DNA of 64,000 bases from Hyphomicrobiales bacterium. GTDB taxonomy: Bacteria; Pseudomonadota; Alphaproteobacteria; Rhizobiales; Rhizobiaceae. Shown here in pieces: positions 9,273 to 18,258 of this stretch. Under the pieces are notes generated by a model that saw nothing but the letters and a program-made list of their open reading frames with translations, did no database searches and had not been told where the DNA came from. How positions within the stretch are numbered: the stretch's first letter is position 1; each line of letters starts with the position of its first letter. The position numbers and the translations under genes were made by a program. The stretch is taken from the NCBI GenBank assembly GCA_900467185.1, contig UBPA01000003.1:434001-498000 (forward strand), read 5' to 3'.

Positions 9273-10199
9273 TTAACGGAAGAGCGAGAGGATGTTTTCC
9301 GAGTTGGAATTGGCGATCGAGAGCGACTGAACGCCGAGCTGCTGCTGGGTCTGCAGAGCCTTGAGGCGGGTCGATTCCTCGTTCATGTCGGCGTCGACCA
9401 GACGGCCGATGCCCTTTTCGAAGGACGAGCTGAGATCGTTGACGAAATCGGCCTGCATGTCGATACGCTTGTTGAGAGCACCGAGGTCGGCGCCGGCATC
9501 GGTCATTTTCTGGAGAACTTCATCGACACCCGAGATGGCTGTAGCCAGATCGGCAGGCAGGAAGCCGGCCACCGATATATCGAGCGTCAGCACACTCGCC
9601 GCCGTGGTCATCGTGCCCGTCAGGTCTTTCGTCAGCATCCCGGCGGTACCACCGACAGTGGGCAGACCCGTCGTCCCGTCAACCTCGACCAGGAGGCTCT
9701 TGGTCGTGCTGAAGTCCAGCGTCGTCAGGCTAACGGCGTTGTTCGAGTCACGGTTGAAGCCGCCGACGATGTTTTTCAATGCACCTGCGGTGCCCTGTAC
9801 CCAGTTCTCGCCGGAGAAGGCGGCCGACTTCGCGATGGACTTCAGCTGGTTCTGGAGTTCCGTGATTTCCTTCTGAACCTTGCCCTTGTCGACGCCCGGC
9901 TCGCTGGCAGCGACCAGCTTGGCCTTGATCTCATCGACGACCTTGATCGAAGAGTCCATCGCCGTGTAGGCGACGTCGGTCTTTGCAGCGCCCAGGCCGA
10001 GCGCGTCCTGGACGGTTCCGAGGGCCTTGTTGTCGGACTTCATGGTCGTTGCGATCGACCAGTATGCGGCGTTATCGGCGGCTACGCCGACCTTGAGGCC
10101 GGAGGAAACGCGACCCTGCGTGGTCTCCATGTCGGAGCCGATCTGGCGCAGCGTGGAGAGTGCTGCCATTGCGGAAGAATTCGTCAGAATGCTCGTCAT
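9273..10199 (-). CDS. flaB: Flagellin FlaB
   Basis: 308 aa from the ATG at 10199 (MTSILTNSSAMAALSTLRQI), preceded by AGAGGGG. The N-terminal (TQGRVSSGLKVGVAADNAAYW) and C-terminal (DADMNEESTRLKALQTQQQ ... NSENILSLFR) flagellin domains are nearly identical to FlaA; the centre differs. It is exported through the flagellar system and assembled into the filament. It has its own promoter motif, its own terminator and a leader with a conserved hairpin shared with flaA. I use the symbol by position; the letters used for minor flagellins differ between species. Confidence 0.93.
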   Translation of the reverse strand: MTSILTNSSAMAALSTLRQIGSDMETTQGRVSSGLKVGVAADNAAYWSIATTMKSDNKALGTVQDALGLGAAKTDVAYTAMDSSIKVVDEIKAKLVAASEPGVDKGKVQKEITELQNQLKSIAKSAAFSGENWVQGTAGALKNIVGGFNRDSNNAVSLTTLDFSTTKSLLVEVDGTTGLPTVGGTAGMLTKDLTGTMTTAASVLTLDISVAGFLPADLATAISGVDEVLQKMTDAGADLGALNKRIDMQADFVNDLSSSFEKGIGRLVDADMNEESTRLKALQTQQQLGVQSLSIANSNSENILSLFR

Positions 10200-10204
10200 T
10201 GTAA

Positions 10205-10257
10205 TCTGCCCCTCTTGAACAGGAAAATATGGAAGGGACATTCCGGCCTTTACCGGG
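10205..10257 (-). promoter_or_regulatory. flaB leader with hairpin and possible Shine-Dalgarno sequestration
   Basis: In the minus-strand leader a short hairpin (TTCC-C-GG ... CCGGAA) is followed by ATGTCCCTT, which can pair, with G-U wobbles, with AAGAGGGGCA containing the flaB ribosome-binding site. The same arrangement, CGGTAA-N-CCGGNATGTCCCT, precedes flaA. The shared layout with compensating changes suggests translational control of flagellin, as known for FlbT acting on flagellin leaders in other alphaproteobacteria. Confidence 0.5.
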
Positions 10258-10263
10258 AAACAG

Positions 10264-10279
10264 CAGCCAGCTTCATGCC
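10264..10279 (-). promoter_or_regulatory. Class III-type motif upstream of flaB
   Basis: Minus strand: GGCATGAAGCTGGCTG, 65 bases before the flaB start, with TTTAAC about 10 bases upstream. It aligns with the motifs before flaA, the third flagellin and the che operon. Confidence 0.5.
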
Positions 10280-10382
10280 TGCTAACGTGTTAAATCTCTT
10301 GGTTAACCCGCTGTTTCGATGAAGACAGAAAACACCATCAGGGTTAAGGAACAGCTAAAGCGGAAAAAAATTTGATTAAGGC

Positions 10383-10421
10383 AAAAGAAAAGGCCGCGCC
10401 TCCTGCGAGACGCGGCCTTTT
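10383..10421 (-). terminator. Rho-independent terminator of flaA
   Basis: Minus strand: AAAAGGCCGCG, a loop, then CGCGGCCTTTTCTTTT, a GC stem with a T-run 45 bases after the flaA stop. It is homologous to the flaB terminator, in keeping with tandem duplication of the whole gene unit. Confidence 0.85.
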
Positions 10422-10465
10422 CGACGTTGCGTTTTGTCCAGGCCCGAACGGGCCCTCCGCTCCGA

Positions 10466-11380
10466 TTAACGGAAGAGCGACAGGATGTTCTGTGCGTCGG
10501 AGTTGGCGATCGAGAGCGACTGGATGCCGAGCTGCTGCTGCGTCTGCAGAGCCTTGAGGCGGGTCGATTCTTCGTTCATGTCGGCGTCGACAAGGCGGCC
10601 AACGCCCTTCGTGAAGGATGCCGTCAGGTCGCTGACGAAGTCCGTCTGCAGAGTGATCCGCTTGTTGAGAGCGCCGAGGTCGGCGCCGGCATCGGTCATG
10701 CTCTGGAGGACCTTGTCCACGCCGGAAATTGCGATCTTGAGTTCCGAAGCATCCAGCCCCGAGATATCCAGCGTCAGAACGCTTTTGGCGTTCGCAAGTC
10801 CGGTGATGTCGGTTGTCAACTTTCCGACAGTGCCACCAGTGGCGATGTTCCCGCTCCCGTCAAGCTCGACCAGGAGGCTCTTCGAGGTGTCGAAGTCCAG
10901 CGTCGTCAGGCTTACGGCGTTGCTCGAGTCACGGTTGAAGCCGCCGACAATGCTCTTCGTCGCGCCTGCGGCGCCCTGAACCCAGTTCTCCCCAGAGAAC
11001 GAGGCCGACTTCGAGATCGACTTCAGCTGGTTCTGCAGTTCCGAAATGTCCTTCTGAACCTTGGCCTTGTCGACGCCCGGCTCGCTGGCAGCGACCAGCT
11101 TGGCCTTGATTTCATCGACGACCTTGATGGAAGCGTCCATGGCCGTGTAGGCGACGTCGGTCTTTGCAGCGCCGAGGCCGAGGGCGTCCTGTACGGTTGC
11201 AAGCGCCTTGTTGTCCGACTTGATGGTCGTGGAGATCGACCAGTAAGCGGCGTTGTCGGAAGCCTGGCCGACCTTGAGGCCGGAGGAGATGCGCGACTGC
11301 GTCGACTCCATGTCGTTGTTGATCGTGCGCAGCGTGGAGAGTGCTGCCATTGCAGAAACGTTGGTATTGATGCTCGTCAT
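10466..11380 (-). CDS. flaA: Principal flagellin FlaA
   Basis: 304 aa. The N-terminus MTSINTNVSAMAALSTLRTI and helix TQSRISSGLKVGQASDNAAYW, and the C-terminus DADMNEESTRLKALQTQQQ ... NSDAQNILSLFR, are the D0/D1 domains that polymerise the filament. The centre is short, giving a flagellin of about 31 kDa as in rhizobial complex filaments. It is first of three tandem flagellins and closest to the large structural operon, the position of the essential flaA in Sinorhizobium and Agrobacterium. The start is supported by AGAGGGACA 5 bases upstream. The 308 bases before it (11381-11688) carry the leader hairpins and promoter motif; the rest is AT-rich with no gene. Confidence 0.95.
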   Translation of the reverse strand: MTSINTNVSAMAALSTLRTINNDMESTQSRISSGLKVGQASDNAAYWSISTTIKSDNKALATVQDALGLGAAKTDVAYTAMDASIKVVDEIKAKLVAASEPGVDKAKVQKDISELQNQLKSISKSASFSGENWVQGAAGATKSIVGGFNRDSSNAVSLTTLDFDTSKSLLVELDGSGNIATGGTVGKLTTDITGLANAKSVLTLDISGLDASELKIAISGVDKVLQSMTDAGADLGALNKRITLQTDFVSDLTASFTKGVGRLVDADMNEESTRLKALQTQQQLGIQSLSIANSDAQNILSLFR

Positions 11381-11385
11381 TAGAC

Positions 11386-11442
11386 TGTCCCTCTAAGGTA
11401 CAAAAAACAAAAACTTAGGGACATACCGGACTAACTTACCGG
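11386..11442 (-). promoter_or_regulatory. flaA leader with two hairpins, one able to mask the Shine-Dalgarno
   Basis: Minus-strand order: ACCGG-TAAGTTAGT-CCGGT hairpin, then TGTCCCTAAG, a T-rich 16-base loop, then CTTAGAGGGACA, then the start codon. TGTCCCT/AGGGACA is a perfect 7-bp pair and AAG/CTT extends it past a 2-base bulge, so the ribosome-binding site AGAGGGA would be buried. The matching element before flaB supports function. Confidence 0.55.
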
Positions 11443-11448
11443 TGATAA

Positions 11449-11465
11449 CGGTTCGGCATCATGCC
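11449..11465 (-). promoter_or_regulatory. Class III-type motif upstream of flaA
   Basis: Minus strand: GGCATGATGCCGAACCG, 69 bases upstream of flaA. It matches the che-operon element at 40443-40459 in 16 of 17 positions. It contains GCCGA, reminiscent of the -10 of flagellar sigma factors, but the spacing to the nearest TAAN box does not fit the enteric sigma-28 consensus. Confidence 0.6.
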
Positions 11466-11688
11466 ACTCGGTACCTGTTATTCCTCAGGAGAACCAAACC
11501 CGTCATGTAGGGTGAATATCGCAGTCAAAGCTTGCGATTTGCTTAAATTGGTCTTTTGAGGGTTACGGCTCGACTGGCCGCAAAACGTCGTGATCTAAAA
11601 AAATAATCAACAAAAACAGTAATTTGAAAAAGAGATTAAGACTAAATACACCGTGCTACGCAATACTTGGTTAACCACGCCGCGAAGG

Positions 11689-12426
11689 TCAGTTGAAGGA
11701 GCGCACCAAACTGCCCACGAGCAGGTTCCAGCCGTCGATCAGGACGAAGAAGAGAATCTTGAAGGGCAGGGAAATGGAGGTCGGCGGTAGCATCATCATG
11801 CCCATCGCCATTGTGATGGTCGCCACGATCAGATCGATGACGAGGAAGGGCAGCATGATTAGGAAGCCGATCTCGAAGCCGCGCCGGATCTCGGAGATCA
11901 TGAAGGCGGGGATGACGGCCCGCAGATCGACGCGGCCGTCCACGACGACGGTCTGGTTCTTCTCCTGGGCGATATCGACGAAGAGCTGAAGATCCCGGTC
12001 GCGGGTATTGGCGAGCATGAACTCGCGGAAGGGCTCGCTGATGCGGGTGAGCGCTTCGGTTTCGGTGATCTGGTTCTGGATCAGCGGATCGACGCCCTCG
12101 CGCCAGGCGCGGTCGAAGGTGGGCGCCATGACGTAAAAGGTCATGAACAGCGCGAGGCTGACCATGATCATGTTCGACGGCGTGGTCGCAAGGCCCATTC
12201 CGGTGCGCAGGATCGCAAAGGCGATGACGAAGCGCGGGAAGCTCGTGACCATGATAAGGATGCCGGGCGCGACCGACAGGATCGTCAGAAGCCCGAACGT
12301 GCGGATGATCCACGAGGCCGCTGAGCCGTCGATCGGCTGGTTGAAAATCTGCGAGGGAAACCCTTGAGCCCCTGCGATCCCCGTCATGGCAACCATGGCG
12401 GCTATGAATGCGACCAGACGAATCAT
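11689..12426 (-). CDS. fliP: Flagellar export apparatus membrane protein FliP
   Basis: 245 aa. A cleavable signal sequence (MIRLVAFIAAMVAMTGIAGAQG) and FliP family signatures (LLTILSVAPGILIMVTSFPRFVIAFAILR; FEIGFLIMLPFLVIDLIVATITMAMGMMMLPP) with four membrane helices. FliP forms the core export gate with FliQ and FliR, which are not in this window. Its ATG overlaps the fliL stop by 4 bases and it is the last gene of the flgB-to-fliP run. Confidence 0.96.
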   Translation of the reverse strand: MIRLVAFIAAMVAMTGIAGAQGFPSQIFNQPIDGSAASWIIRTFGLLTILSVAPGILIMVTSFPRFVIAFAILRTGMGLATTPSNMIMVSLALFMTFYVMAPTFDRAWREGVDPLIQNQITETEALTRISEPFREFMLANTRDRDLQLFVDIAQEKNQTVVVDGRVDLRAVIPAFMISEIRRGFEIGFLIMLPFLVIDLIVATITMAMGMMMLPPTSISLPFKILFFVLIDGWNLLVGSLVRSFN

Positions 12427-12998
12427 TGGACCACGAATGTTCTGAAGATCACATTCGTTACGCGCCCTTCCGAGCGCAGGTCAACCCGTTCCTGGATATC
12501 GTCCTTCAGATACTGGAAGCCACGGGGCCCCTCGATCTGCTGAAGGGAGACGGTGCGCAGATAGGCGGCGATGTCCTCGTGGATCTGCTGCGCCATGGTG
12601 ACGTCCGGCGCGCCCTTGAAGAGAAGCGCCAGCTCCAGCCGGATCCAGTTTTCCGTCGGATAGGACAAGTTGGTGGTGATCGGGTCGAGTTGGAGAACGC
12701 CATTGGCCTCCGTCGAGGCCTTCGGGAGACCTCCCTCGTCCTCCTTCTTGGCGTTGCCATGCTCGCCCCCGGCCGGGGCCGGCTCGTTGGCCGCCTCCGC
12801 CGCTTCCCTGGCCTTGATGGTGGCCTTCGCCTCTTCCAGGACCCGCGCCTCGTCCGAGGTCAGCGCTTCGGGCGCGAGCATGCCGCCGAGGAACCAGCCC
12901 CCGCCAGCGCCGAGCACCGAGACGATCGCGATCGCCGCGATGGTCATGACCATGCCGCTCTTCTTTTTCGGCGGTGCGCCGCCTTCGATCTCGTCCAT
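12423..12998 (-). CDS. fliL: Flagellar basal body-associated protein FliL
   Basis: 191 aa. A Lys-rich cytoplasmic tail, one membrane helix (residues about 16-36), an Ala/Glu-rich linker, then a periplasmic FliL domain (LDPITTNLSYPTENWIRLEL ... LRTVSLQQIEGPRGFQYLKDD ... VTNVIFRTFVVQ). FliL surrounds the stator and affects torque. It is coupled to fliP by an ATGA overlap. Confidence 0.93.
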   Translation of the reverse strand: MDEIEGGAPPKKKSGMVMTIAAIAIVSVLGAGGGWFLGGMLAPEALTSDEARVLEEAKATIKAREAAEAANEPAPAGGEHGNAKKEDEGGLPKASTEANGVLQLDPITTNLSYPTENWIRLELALLFKGAPDVTMAQQIHEDIAAYLRTVSLQQIEGPRGFQYLKDDIQERVDLRSEGRVTNVIFRTFVVQ

Positions 12999-13074
12999 CA
13001 GAGCCTCGCTTGTGCCTTCCAGATGCCCGTCCGATCCGCGTCCTGCCGACCCTTTCGGGTCTGCGCAGCGGCGA

Positions 13075-13782
13075 TCAGAGCGGCGATATGATGTCCATGA
13101 CCTGCTGCCCCCAGGGCGGCTGCTGCACTTCGGTCAGGCGGCCGCGGCCGCCATAGGAGATGCGGGCTTCGGCGATCTTGTCGTAGGAGATCATGTTCTT
13201 CGCATCGACGTCCTGCGGCCGGACGATACCGGCGACATTGAGGATGCGGAGTTCGTGGTTGACGCGGACCTCCTGCGAACCGCTGATCAGCAGGTTGCCG
13301 TTCTCCAGAACCCCGGTGACCACAGCGGCCACGAGAAGGACGAGCTTTTCGGAACGCTCCGTCGTCCCCTCCCCCTTCGTCGAGGTGTTGGAACCGTAAT
13401 CGAGATTGCCCTTCCAGGCGAAATCGCTCGTCTGGGAATTGCCGGCGGCACCGACATTGTAGCCGCTGTCGTTCGTGCGCTTGCGGTCGGTCTTGTTGTC
13501 GAAGCTCGCCTTGTCGTCAATGCGGATATCGACGGTGATGATGTCGCCGATCTTCATGGCGCGGGCGTCCTTGAAGAGCGCCGATTGCTGGTCGCTCCAC
13601 AGGGAATATCCGCTGGCCACCTGGTGCGGCTCCTTGGGATACATGGCCAGCTGCGGCGTCTGCGTATATTGCAGGCCGCTGCCGATCGGGCTCATGGCCG
13701 GGGCGCGGCCGACGTCGTGCAGCGACGACTGGCAACCGGTCAGAAGACTTGCGGCCAGGGCGGCCGAAAGGCGAATGTTCAT
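13075..13782 (-). CDS. flgH: Flagellar L-ring lipoprotein FlgH
   Basis: 235 aa from the ATG at 13782. The lipobox LLTGC gives acylated Cys17 after a short signal sequence. The body carries the FlgH pattern (SLWSDQQSALFKDARAMKIGDIITVDIRIDD ... LLISGSQEVRVNHELRILNVAGIVRPQDVDAKNMISYDKIAEARISYGGRG). It forms the outer-membrane ring around the rod with help from FlgA and FlgI. The start overlaps the motE stop by 4 bases. Confidence 0.95.
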   Translation of the reverse strand: MNIRLSAALAASLLTGCQSSLHDVGRAPAMSPIGSGLQYTQTPQLAMYPKEPHQVASGYSLWSDQQSALFKDARAMKIGDIITVDIRIDDKASFDNKTDRKRTNDSGYNVGAAGNSQTSDFAWKGNLDYGSNTSTKGEGTTERSEKLVLLVAAVVTGVLENGNLLISGSQEVRVNHELRILNVAGIVRPQDVDAKNMISYDKIAEARISYGGRGRLTEVQQPPWGQQVMDIISPL

Positions 13783-14315
13783 GACGGTTCCTTCGATGTG
13801 TTCGGATCGGCGGCACTGGAGATGATATTGGTGAGAACCGCCGCCTTCTCGTCGCCCATCTCGCTGAGGATAAGGCTCGACTGGCGGGGCGGCAGCTTCA
13901 TGATGACGGCGGCTGCGATTTCGGAGCGCACCAGCGTGAGCTTCGCCGCCGCCGCGTCCGGCTTCATCGTCTTGTAGATATCGACGAGATTGAGCTCGGC
14001 CTGCTTGAGGAATTCGTCGCGACGCTTGCGCCAGTCCTCGTATTCCGCACGCTTCTTCTCCAGAAGCGCGATGCGCTCGTCCACGCCGGCCTGCAACTGC
14101 TCGATCTGCTGTTTCTGCAGAAGGTAGCGCTGGTCGCGGGCGGCATCGGCGATGTTGGTGCAGAACTGCTGGATCTCGCCGCCCTGGGGCGCGCCCGCTC
14201 CTGCCGGTGCGGCGACCTCCTGGGCGAAAGCGCCCGGGATCGTCAGGACGAGCGTCGCGGCGGCGCCGATGAGCAGCTGGCGCAGGCGTGGGGAAAGCGT
14301 GTGTGTCGCGGTCAT
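13779..14315 (-). CDS. motE: Periplasmic chaperone MotE for MotC
   Basis: 178 aa. A signal peptide (cleavage near AFA-QE, residue 31), a Pro/Gly segment, a long coiled coil (QRYLLQKQQIEQLQAGVDERIALLEKKR ... interrupted by EDWRKRRDEFL), and a C-terminal part (MKPDAAAAKL ... LPPRQSSLILSEMGDEKAAVL) of the MgtE-N/FliG-like helical type. MotE in Sinorhizobium is a disulfide-linked dimer needed for MotC stability; a cysteine is present before the coiled coil (QQFCTNI). It overlaps flgI by 4 bases. Confidence 0.9.
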   Translation of the reverse strand: MTATHTLSPRLRQLLIGAAATLVLTIPGAFAQEVAAPAGAGAPQGGEIQQFCTNIADAARDQRYLLQKQQIEQLQAGVDERIALLEKKRAEYEDWRKRRDEFLKQAELNLVDIYKTMKPDAAAAKLTLVRSEIAAAVIMKLPPRQSSLILSEMGDEKAAVLTNIISSAADPNTSKEPS

Positions 14316-15451
14316 TGCAGAACGAGCTCCGCCTGGAGGGCACCGGCCGATTTGATGCCCTGGAGAATGGAAATGATGCCGTCCGGCTTCACGCCGATCG
14401 AATTCAGGCCGGAAACGAGCGTGCGCAGATTGGATCCGTTGAGGATGGCCACCTTGCCGCCGGCCTCTGTGGCGTCGATCCGCGTGTTCGGCTCGACGGC
14501 GGTCTCGCCGCGCGAGAAAGGTTCGGGCTGGACGACCGTCGGCGTTTCCGTGACCTGCACCGTCAGCGTGCCGAAGCTCACCGCCACGGGCGAGATCTGC
14601 ACGTCCTGCCCGATGACGATCGTGCCGGTGCGCTCGTTGACGACGACCCGGGCGGGAACGTCGGTTTCGATCACGAGGTTTTCGATGTCCGCCATCAGGC
14701 GCGCAAGGTCGGCCATTTTCGGCTTGTCGATGACCACGGCCTGGCTGTCGCGGGCTTCGGCGATCTGGCCGCCGAACTGTTCGCGGCCGTAGCGATTGAT
14801 GGCCGCGGCCATGCCGACGGCGGTGGAGAAGTCGGGATTGCGGAGCTGGAGGACGAGATTGACCGCATCCTTGAACTTCGCCGGCAGCTCACGCTCGATG
14901 ATGGCACCGTTCGGTACCCGTCCGGCCGTGGTGATGCCCTGCTGCAAGGTTGCGGCATCGCCTTCGGCGCTGAAGCCGGTGACGACGATCGACCCCTGGG
15001 CCACCGCGTAGATCTGCCCGTCGGCACCCGACAGAGAGGTCATGACCAGCGTGCCGCCGCGCAGCGACGTGCTGTCGCCAAGCGACCCGACGGTCACGTC
15101 GATGCGGCTGCCGGGACTTGCGAAGGGCGGAAGGTTGGCGGTGACGAGCACGGCCGCGATGTTCTTGGAGCGCGACTCGCCGCCCTGCGTGGAGATGCCG
15201 AGGTTCTGCAGCATGGCGCGCAGCGACTGTTCGGTGAAGGGCGAGGAGCGCAGGCTGTCGCCCGTGCCCTGAAGGCCGACCACGAGACCATAGCCGATCA
15301 GCTGGTTGTCGCGGCCCGACTGCAGCGAGGCCACATCCTTGATGCGGGCCGCGGCGGATGCGACGTCGATGCCGAGGGTGAGGGTGAGTGGCAGGCTGAG
15401 AGCCAGCGCCGCAACGACCGCGATGACGCGCCGTGCCATGGAAACGATCAT
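14312..15451 (-). CDS. flgI: Flagellar P-ring protein FlgI
   Basis: 379 aa from the ATG at 15451. A signal sequence (ALALSLPLTLTLGIDVASA) is followed by the FlgI body (ARIKDVASLQSGRDNQLIGYGLVVGLQGTGDSL, VLVTANLPPFASPGSRIDVTVGSLGD, ending GIKSAGALQAELVLQ). It is secreted to the periplasm and assembled around the rod in the peptidoglycan layer with the FlgA chaperone. The start overlaps the flgA stop in an ATGA. The same frame is open further upstream but that part lies opposite the flgA frame and is not used. Confidence 0.95.
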   Translation of the reverse strand: MIVSMARRVIAVVAALALSLPLTLTLGIDVASAAARIKDVASLQSGRDNQLIGYGLVVGLQGTGDSLRSSPFTEQSLRAMLQNLGISTQGGESRSKNIAAVLVTANLPPFASPGSRIDVTVGSLGDSTSLRGGTLVMTSLSGADGQIYAVAQGSIVVTGFSAEGDAATLQQGITTAGRVPNGAIIERELPAKFKDAVNLVLQLRNPDFSTAVGMAAAINRYGREQFGGQIAEARDSQAVVIDKPKMADLARLMADIENLVIETDVPARVVVNERTGTIVIGQDVQISPVAVSFGTLTVQVTETPTVVQPEPFSRGETAVEPNTRIDATEAGGKVAILNGSNLRTLVSGLNSIGVKPDGIISILQGIKSAGALQAELVLQ

Positions 15452-16017
15452 TTTGCCACCACATGTACTGTGCCGTCTGCCATGACGGTGCCCGAGACGA
15501 TCATGCCGGAATCGGTGTTGCGGATACGGATGAGGTCGCCGACCGAGGCATTGTCGAGCGGCGAGCCGCCGGCCGTGATCGTCAGCGAGCCGTTCGAATA
15601 GACGATCCGCACGGCCTTGCCGCGTTCCACGGTATAGGGCTCGCGCAGCCCGGCGACGAAGATGACGCGCCCGGCGAGAAGCGTGCGGTTGGTGACCTTG
15701 CCGACGACCTGATCGAGCCCCGAGGCGTAGTCGCCCGACAGGTCCGGATTGGTGACGGCGACCACTTCCAGATGCGTCTCCTCGATGGTCTGGCCCGGAT
15801 AGATGGTTTCCGTGGGGATGACGGCGGTCTTGGAGGCCGTGCGCGCACCGCTCTGGCTGCTGCTCTGGGTTCCGGCCTGGCCGCTCGCGCCGGTCATCGT
15901 CATGGTGGAAAAGGCGGCAGCACACAGCATCGTGGCAAGCAGGCGCCGGGTGGCGTGCTGCACGAAGCGCGCCGCCAACCTTTCCTTCCCCAGCCTGTTC
16001 ATCGGGCGAAACATCAT
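15448..16017 (-). CDS. flgA: P-ring assembly chaperone FlgA
   Basis: 189 aa. A basic N-terminus and hydrophobic signal segment precede a SAF/FlgA domain (TIYPGQTIEETHLEVVAVTNPDL ... LAGRVIFVAGLREPYTVERGKAVRIVYSNGSLTITAGG). It escorts FlgI in the periplasm. AGGAG lies 8 bases before the ATG at 16017; a second ATG follows directly. Gene order flgG-flgA-flgI is the rhizobial order. Confidence 0.93.
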   Translation of the reverse strand: MMFRPMNRLGKERLAARFVQHATRRLLATMLCAAAFSTMTMTGASGQAGTQSSSQSGARTASKTAVIPTETIYPGQTIEETHLEVVAVTNPDLSGDYASGLDQVVGKVTNRTLLAGRVIFVAGLREPYTVERGKAVRIVYSNGSLTITAGGSPLDNASVGDLIRIRNTDSGMIVSGTVMADGTVHVVAK

Positions 16018-16046
16018 GTCTGCCGCTCCTTCCGCGTTTTCGCCGC

Positions 16047-16835
16047 TTATCTCAGGTTCTTGCTGACCGTGGAGGCCATCTCGTCGGCGGCCTGGATGAT
16101 CTTCGAGTTCATCTCGTAGGCGCGCTGCGCGGAGATGAGGTCGGTGATTTCCTTGACCGGATCGACGTTCGACGCCTCGAGGTACTTCTGCTTGATCTGG
16201 GCATAGCCCGGATCGGCCGGCGAGCCGACGACTGCGGCACCCGAGGCCGGCGTTTCCTTGAAGAGATTGTCGCCCTGCGGCGCGAGGCCGGCCTCGTTGA
16301 TGAAGTTGGCGATCGTCAGCTGCCCGATCGCGGTGGGGATCGAGGCCCCGTTCACCCGGGCCATGATCTGGCCGGAGGTCGAAACGGTGACGTCGGTCGA
16401 ACCCTGCGGAAGCGTGATGCCGGGGACGACGGTGTAACCGTCGATGGTGACGAGCTGGCCCGTATCGTTGGTGTTGAAGGCGCCGGCGCGGGTATAGGCC
16501 GTCTCGCCGTCGGGCGTTTCCACCTGAAACCAGCCGCGGCCGACGAGCGCCATGTCGAGATCGTTGCCGGTCTGAACGAGGCTGCCCTGGATGTGCAGAT
16601 TGCGCACGGCCGAGGTCTGGACGCCGAGGCCGACACTGGCGCCTTCCGGAACGACCGCCTGGTTCGCCCGGTTGGGCACGCCGGCGGCACGCTCGGTCTG
16701 GTAGAGAAGATCGGAGAACTCAGCGCGCGCCCGCTTGTAGCCCGTCGTATTGATGTTCGCGATGTTGTTCGCGATGACCTCAAGGTTGAGCTGCTGCGCA
16801 TTCATGCCGGTGGCGGCGATGGAGAGAGCCTTCAT
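16047..16835 (-). CDS. flgG: Distal rod protein FlgG
   Basis: 262 aa, the normal FlgG length. It begins [40 protein letters not shown], the hallmark of FlgG, and ends with the rod C-terminal helix ([34 protein letters not shown]). It builds the distal rod that crosses the P and L rings. It lies 25 bases after fliE. Confidence 0.97.
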   Translation of the reverse strand: MKALSIAATGMNAQQLNLEVIANNIANINTTGYKRARAEFSDLLYQTERAAGVPNRANQAVVPEGASVGLGVQTSAVRNLHIQGSLVQTGNDLDMALVGRGWFQVETPDGETAYTRAGAFNTNDTGQLVTIDGYTVVPGITLPQGSTDVTVSTSGQIMARVNGASIPTAIGQLTIANFINEAGLAPQGDNLFKETPASGAAVVGSPADPGYAQIKQKYLEASNVDPVKEITDLISAQRAYEMNSKIIQAADEMASTVSKNLR

Positions 16836-16860
16836 GGTACTATTCCTTTAGATCCGCGCC

Positions 16861-17199
16861 TCAGATCGGTGTACGGGCGATTTCGAGATAGGCGGTGACG
16901 ATCTTGTCGCGGATGGCGATGGCCGTCTGAAGCGACTGTTCGGCACTCATGACGGCATCGATGACTTCGCGGGTATTGGCCTTGCCGCTGATCCCCGCGA
17001 TGGACGAGGTTTCGGCGGAGCGCAGGGAATTGGTCATCTCCGATGCCATGCCGCTGAAGACCTCCGAGAAGCTCTGCCCGGCCGGTGTGGTGCTGCCGAG
17101 CGCCTGCGAGGCCATGGAGGCGGCCGAACTCGTGGCGTTCGTGGTGCTTTCGGTGGCGGAAGAGAGCGCGGCACCGATGGTCTTGATTGCGTCGATCAT
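16861..17199 (-). CDS. fliE: Flagellar hook-basal body junction protein FliE
   Basis: 112 aa with a Ser/Thr/Ala-rich N-terminus and the FliE C-terminus ([15 protein letters not shown] ... [27 protein letters not shown]). It links the MS ring to the proximal rod and is the first axial export substrate. The start codon overlaps the flgC stop by one base, indicating coupled translation. Confidence 0.93.
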   Translation of the reverse strand: MIDAIKTIGAALSSATESTTNATSSAASMASQALGSTTPAGQSFSEVFSGMASEMTNSLRSAETSSIAGISGKANTREVIDAVMSAEQSLQTAIAIRDKIVTAYLEIARTPI

Positions 17200-17624
17200 T
17201 ATTGCGAAGCCCTCAGGAGGTCGATTGTCTGGGAAATGAGGTCGCGTGCCTGCTTCGTCGTCTGCAGGTTGGCCTCATAGGAACGATTGGCTTCGCGCAT
17301 GTCGGCCATTTCGATCAGCACGTTGACGTTGGGCAGCTTGACCATGCCCTTGGCATCGGCGGCCGGGTTGCCCGGGTCGAATTCGACGCTGAAATCGGAT
17401 TGATCGACGCCGAGCTTCTGCACCTCGACGCTTGCAGCACCGCTGACGCGGTCCACCTCCGCGGCAAAACTGACCGTCTTGCGACGGTAGGGGTCGGCAC
17501 CGGCGGTGTCGCCGGTCGAGCGGGCGTTGGCGATGTTTTCGGACACGATGCGCAGGCGGGTGGACTCGGCTTCGAGACCGGAGGCTGCGACTTTGAGGGC
17601 GGAGACGAGAGGATCCATGGCCAT
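17199..17624 (-). CDS. flgC: Proximal rod protein FlgC
   Basis: 141 aa. The N-terminal rod motif ([33 protein letters not shown]) and C-terminal motif ([21 protein letters not shown]) are those of FlgC. Two ATGs (17624 and 17618) are possible; AGGA fits either. It abuts flgB. Confidence 0.95.
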   Translation of the reverse strand: MAMDPLVSALKVAASGLEAESTRLRIVSENIANARSTGDTAGADPYRRKTVSFAAEVDRVSGAASVEVQKLGVDQSDFSVEFDPGNPAADAKGMVKLPNVNVLIEMADMREANRSYEANLQTTKQARDLISQTIDLLRASQ

Positions 17625-18007
17625 TACTTCCTGACGACCATCAGCATCATGCGATGGAAGGACTTCACGAGACCGGTGTTGAGCTCATAATCCCGCTTCA
17701 CTTCGCCGGACTTCATGAGCTCCTTCTCGATCTCGACGCTGTTGCCCGACTGCTGGACTTCGCCATCGTCGATCAGCGAGGTCTCGGTGATCTGGTTGCT
17801 CATGGGACCGCTGGAAAAATGCGCGGGATTGGTGGCCGCCAGCTGAAAGCCGGTTTCCTTCATGACGCTGTCGAAAGGCTTGATGTCCTTCGATGCGTAA
17901 TGGGGCGTATTGGCGTTGGCGATGTTGCCTGCGACGACATTCTGGCGGACGGCGAGCCACTGCGCTTGCCTCGATGCCAGTTCGAACAGCTGAATAGGTT
18001 GCATCAT
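17624..18007 (-). CDS. flgB: Proximal rod protein FlgB
   Basis: 127 aa. N-terminal motif ([28 protein letters not shown]) and C-terminal motif ([23 protein letters not shown]) typical of FlgB. It is first gene of a ten-gene run flgB-flgC-fliE-flgG-flgA-flgI-motE-flgH-fliL-fliP with overlapping or short junctions. A class II motif lies 27 bases upstream of the start. Confidence 0.95.
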   Translation of the reverse strand: MMQPIQLFELASRQAQWLAVRQNVVAGNIANANTPHYASKDIKPFDSVMKETGFQLAATNPAHFSSGPMSNQITETSLIDDGEVQQSGNSVEIEKELMKSGEVKRDYELNTGLVKSFHRMMLMVVRK

Positions 18008-18034
18008 GCGACTCCATGCTTGTTGCTGGAGACA

Positions 18035-18055
18035 CTAGGCTCGTAAACTTGCGTG
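18035..18055 (-). promoter_or_regulatory. Class II-type motif upstream of flgB
   Basis: Minus strand: CACGCAAG, 8 bases, CCTAG, then TGTC, identical in both half-sites and in the trailing TGTC to the flgE element. Confidence 0.65.
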
Positions 18056-18101
18056 GGACTGGCGCGGATTTGCAGGCTTTCGGCGCGTGGGAGCGCAGAA
18101 A

Positions 18102-18133
18102 ACGGCCTTCGACCAAAACTGTGAAAAGGCCGT
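18102..18133 (-). terminator. Possible terminator after the flgF-fliI operon
   Basis: An 8-bp inverted repeat (ACGGCCTT/AAGGCCGT) with a 16-base loop, followed on the minus strand by TTTTCTGCG. It lies between the 185-aa gene and flgB. The large loop and short T-run make it a weak call. Confidence 0.4.
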
Positions 18134-18258
18134 CATGGCGGGGCTCGCAGCGGGCGCCGGGCGTTTTTGAGAACGCAAAGGGCGCTGCAGCCATCGAGGG
18201 TGATGGCCGAGCCTGCGCAAGCATCATGCGAGCGGGATGCAAGGAAGAGCGGAACGCG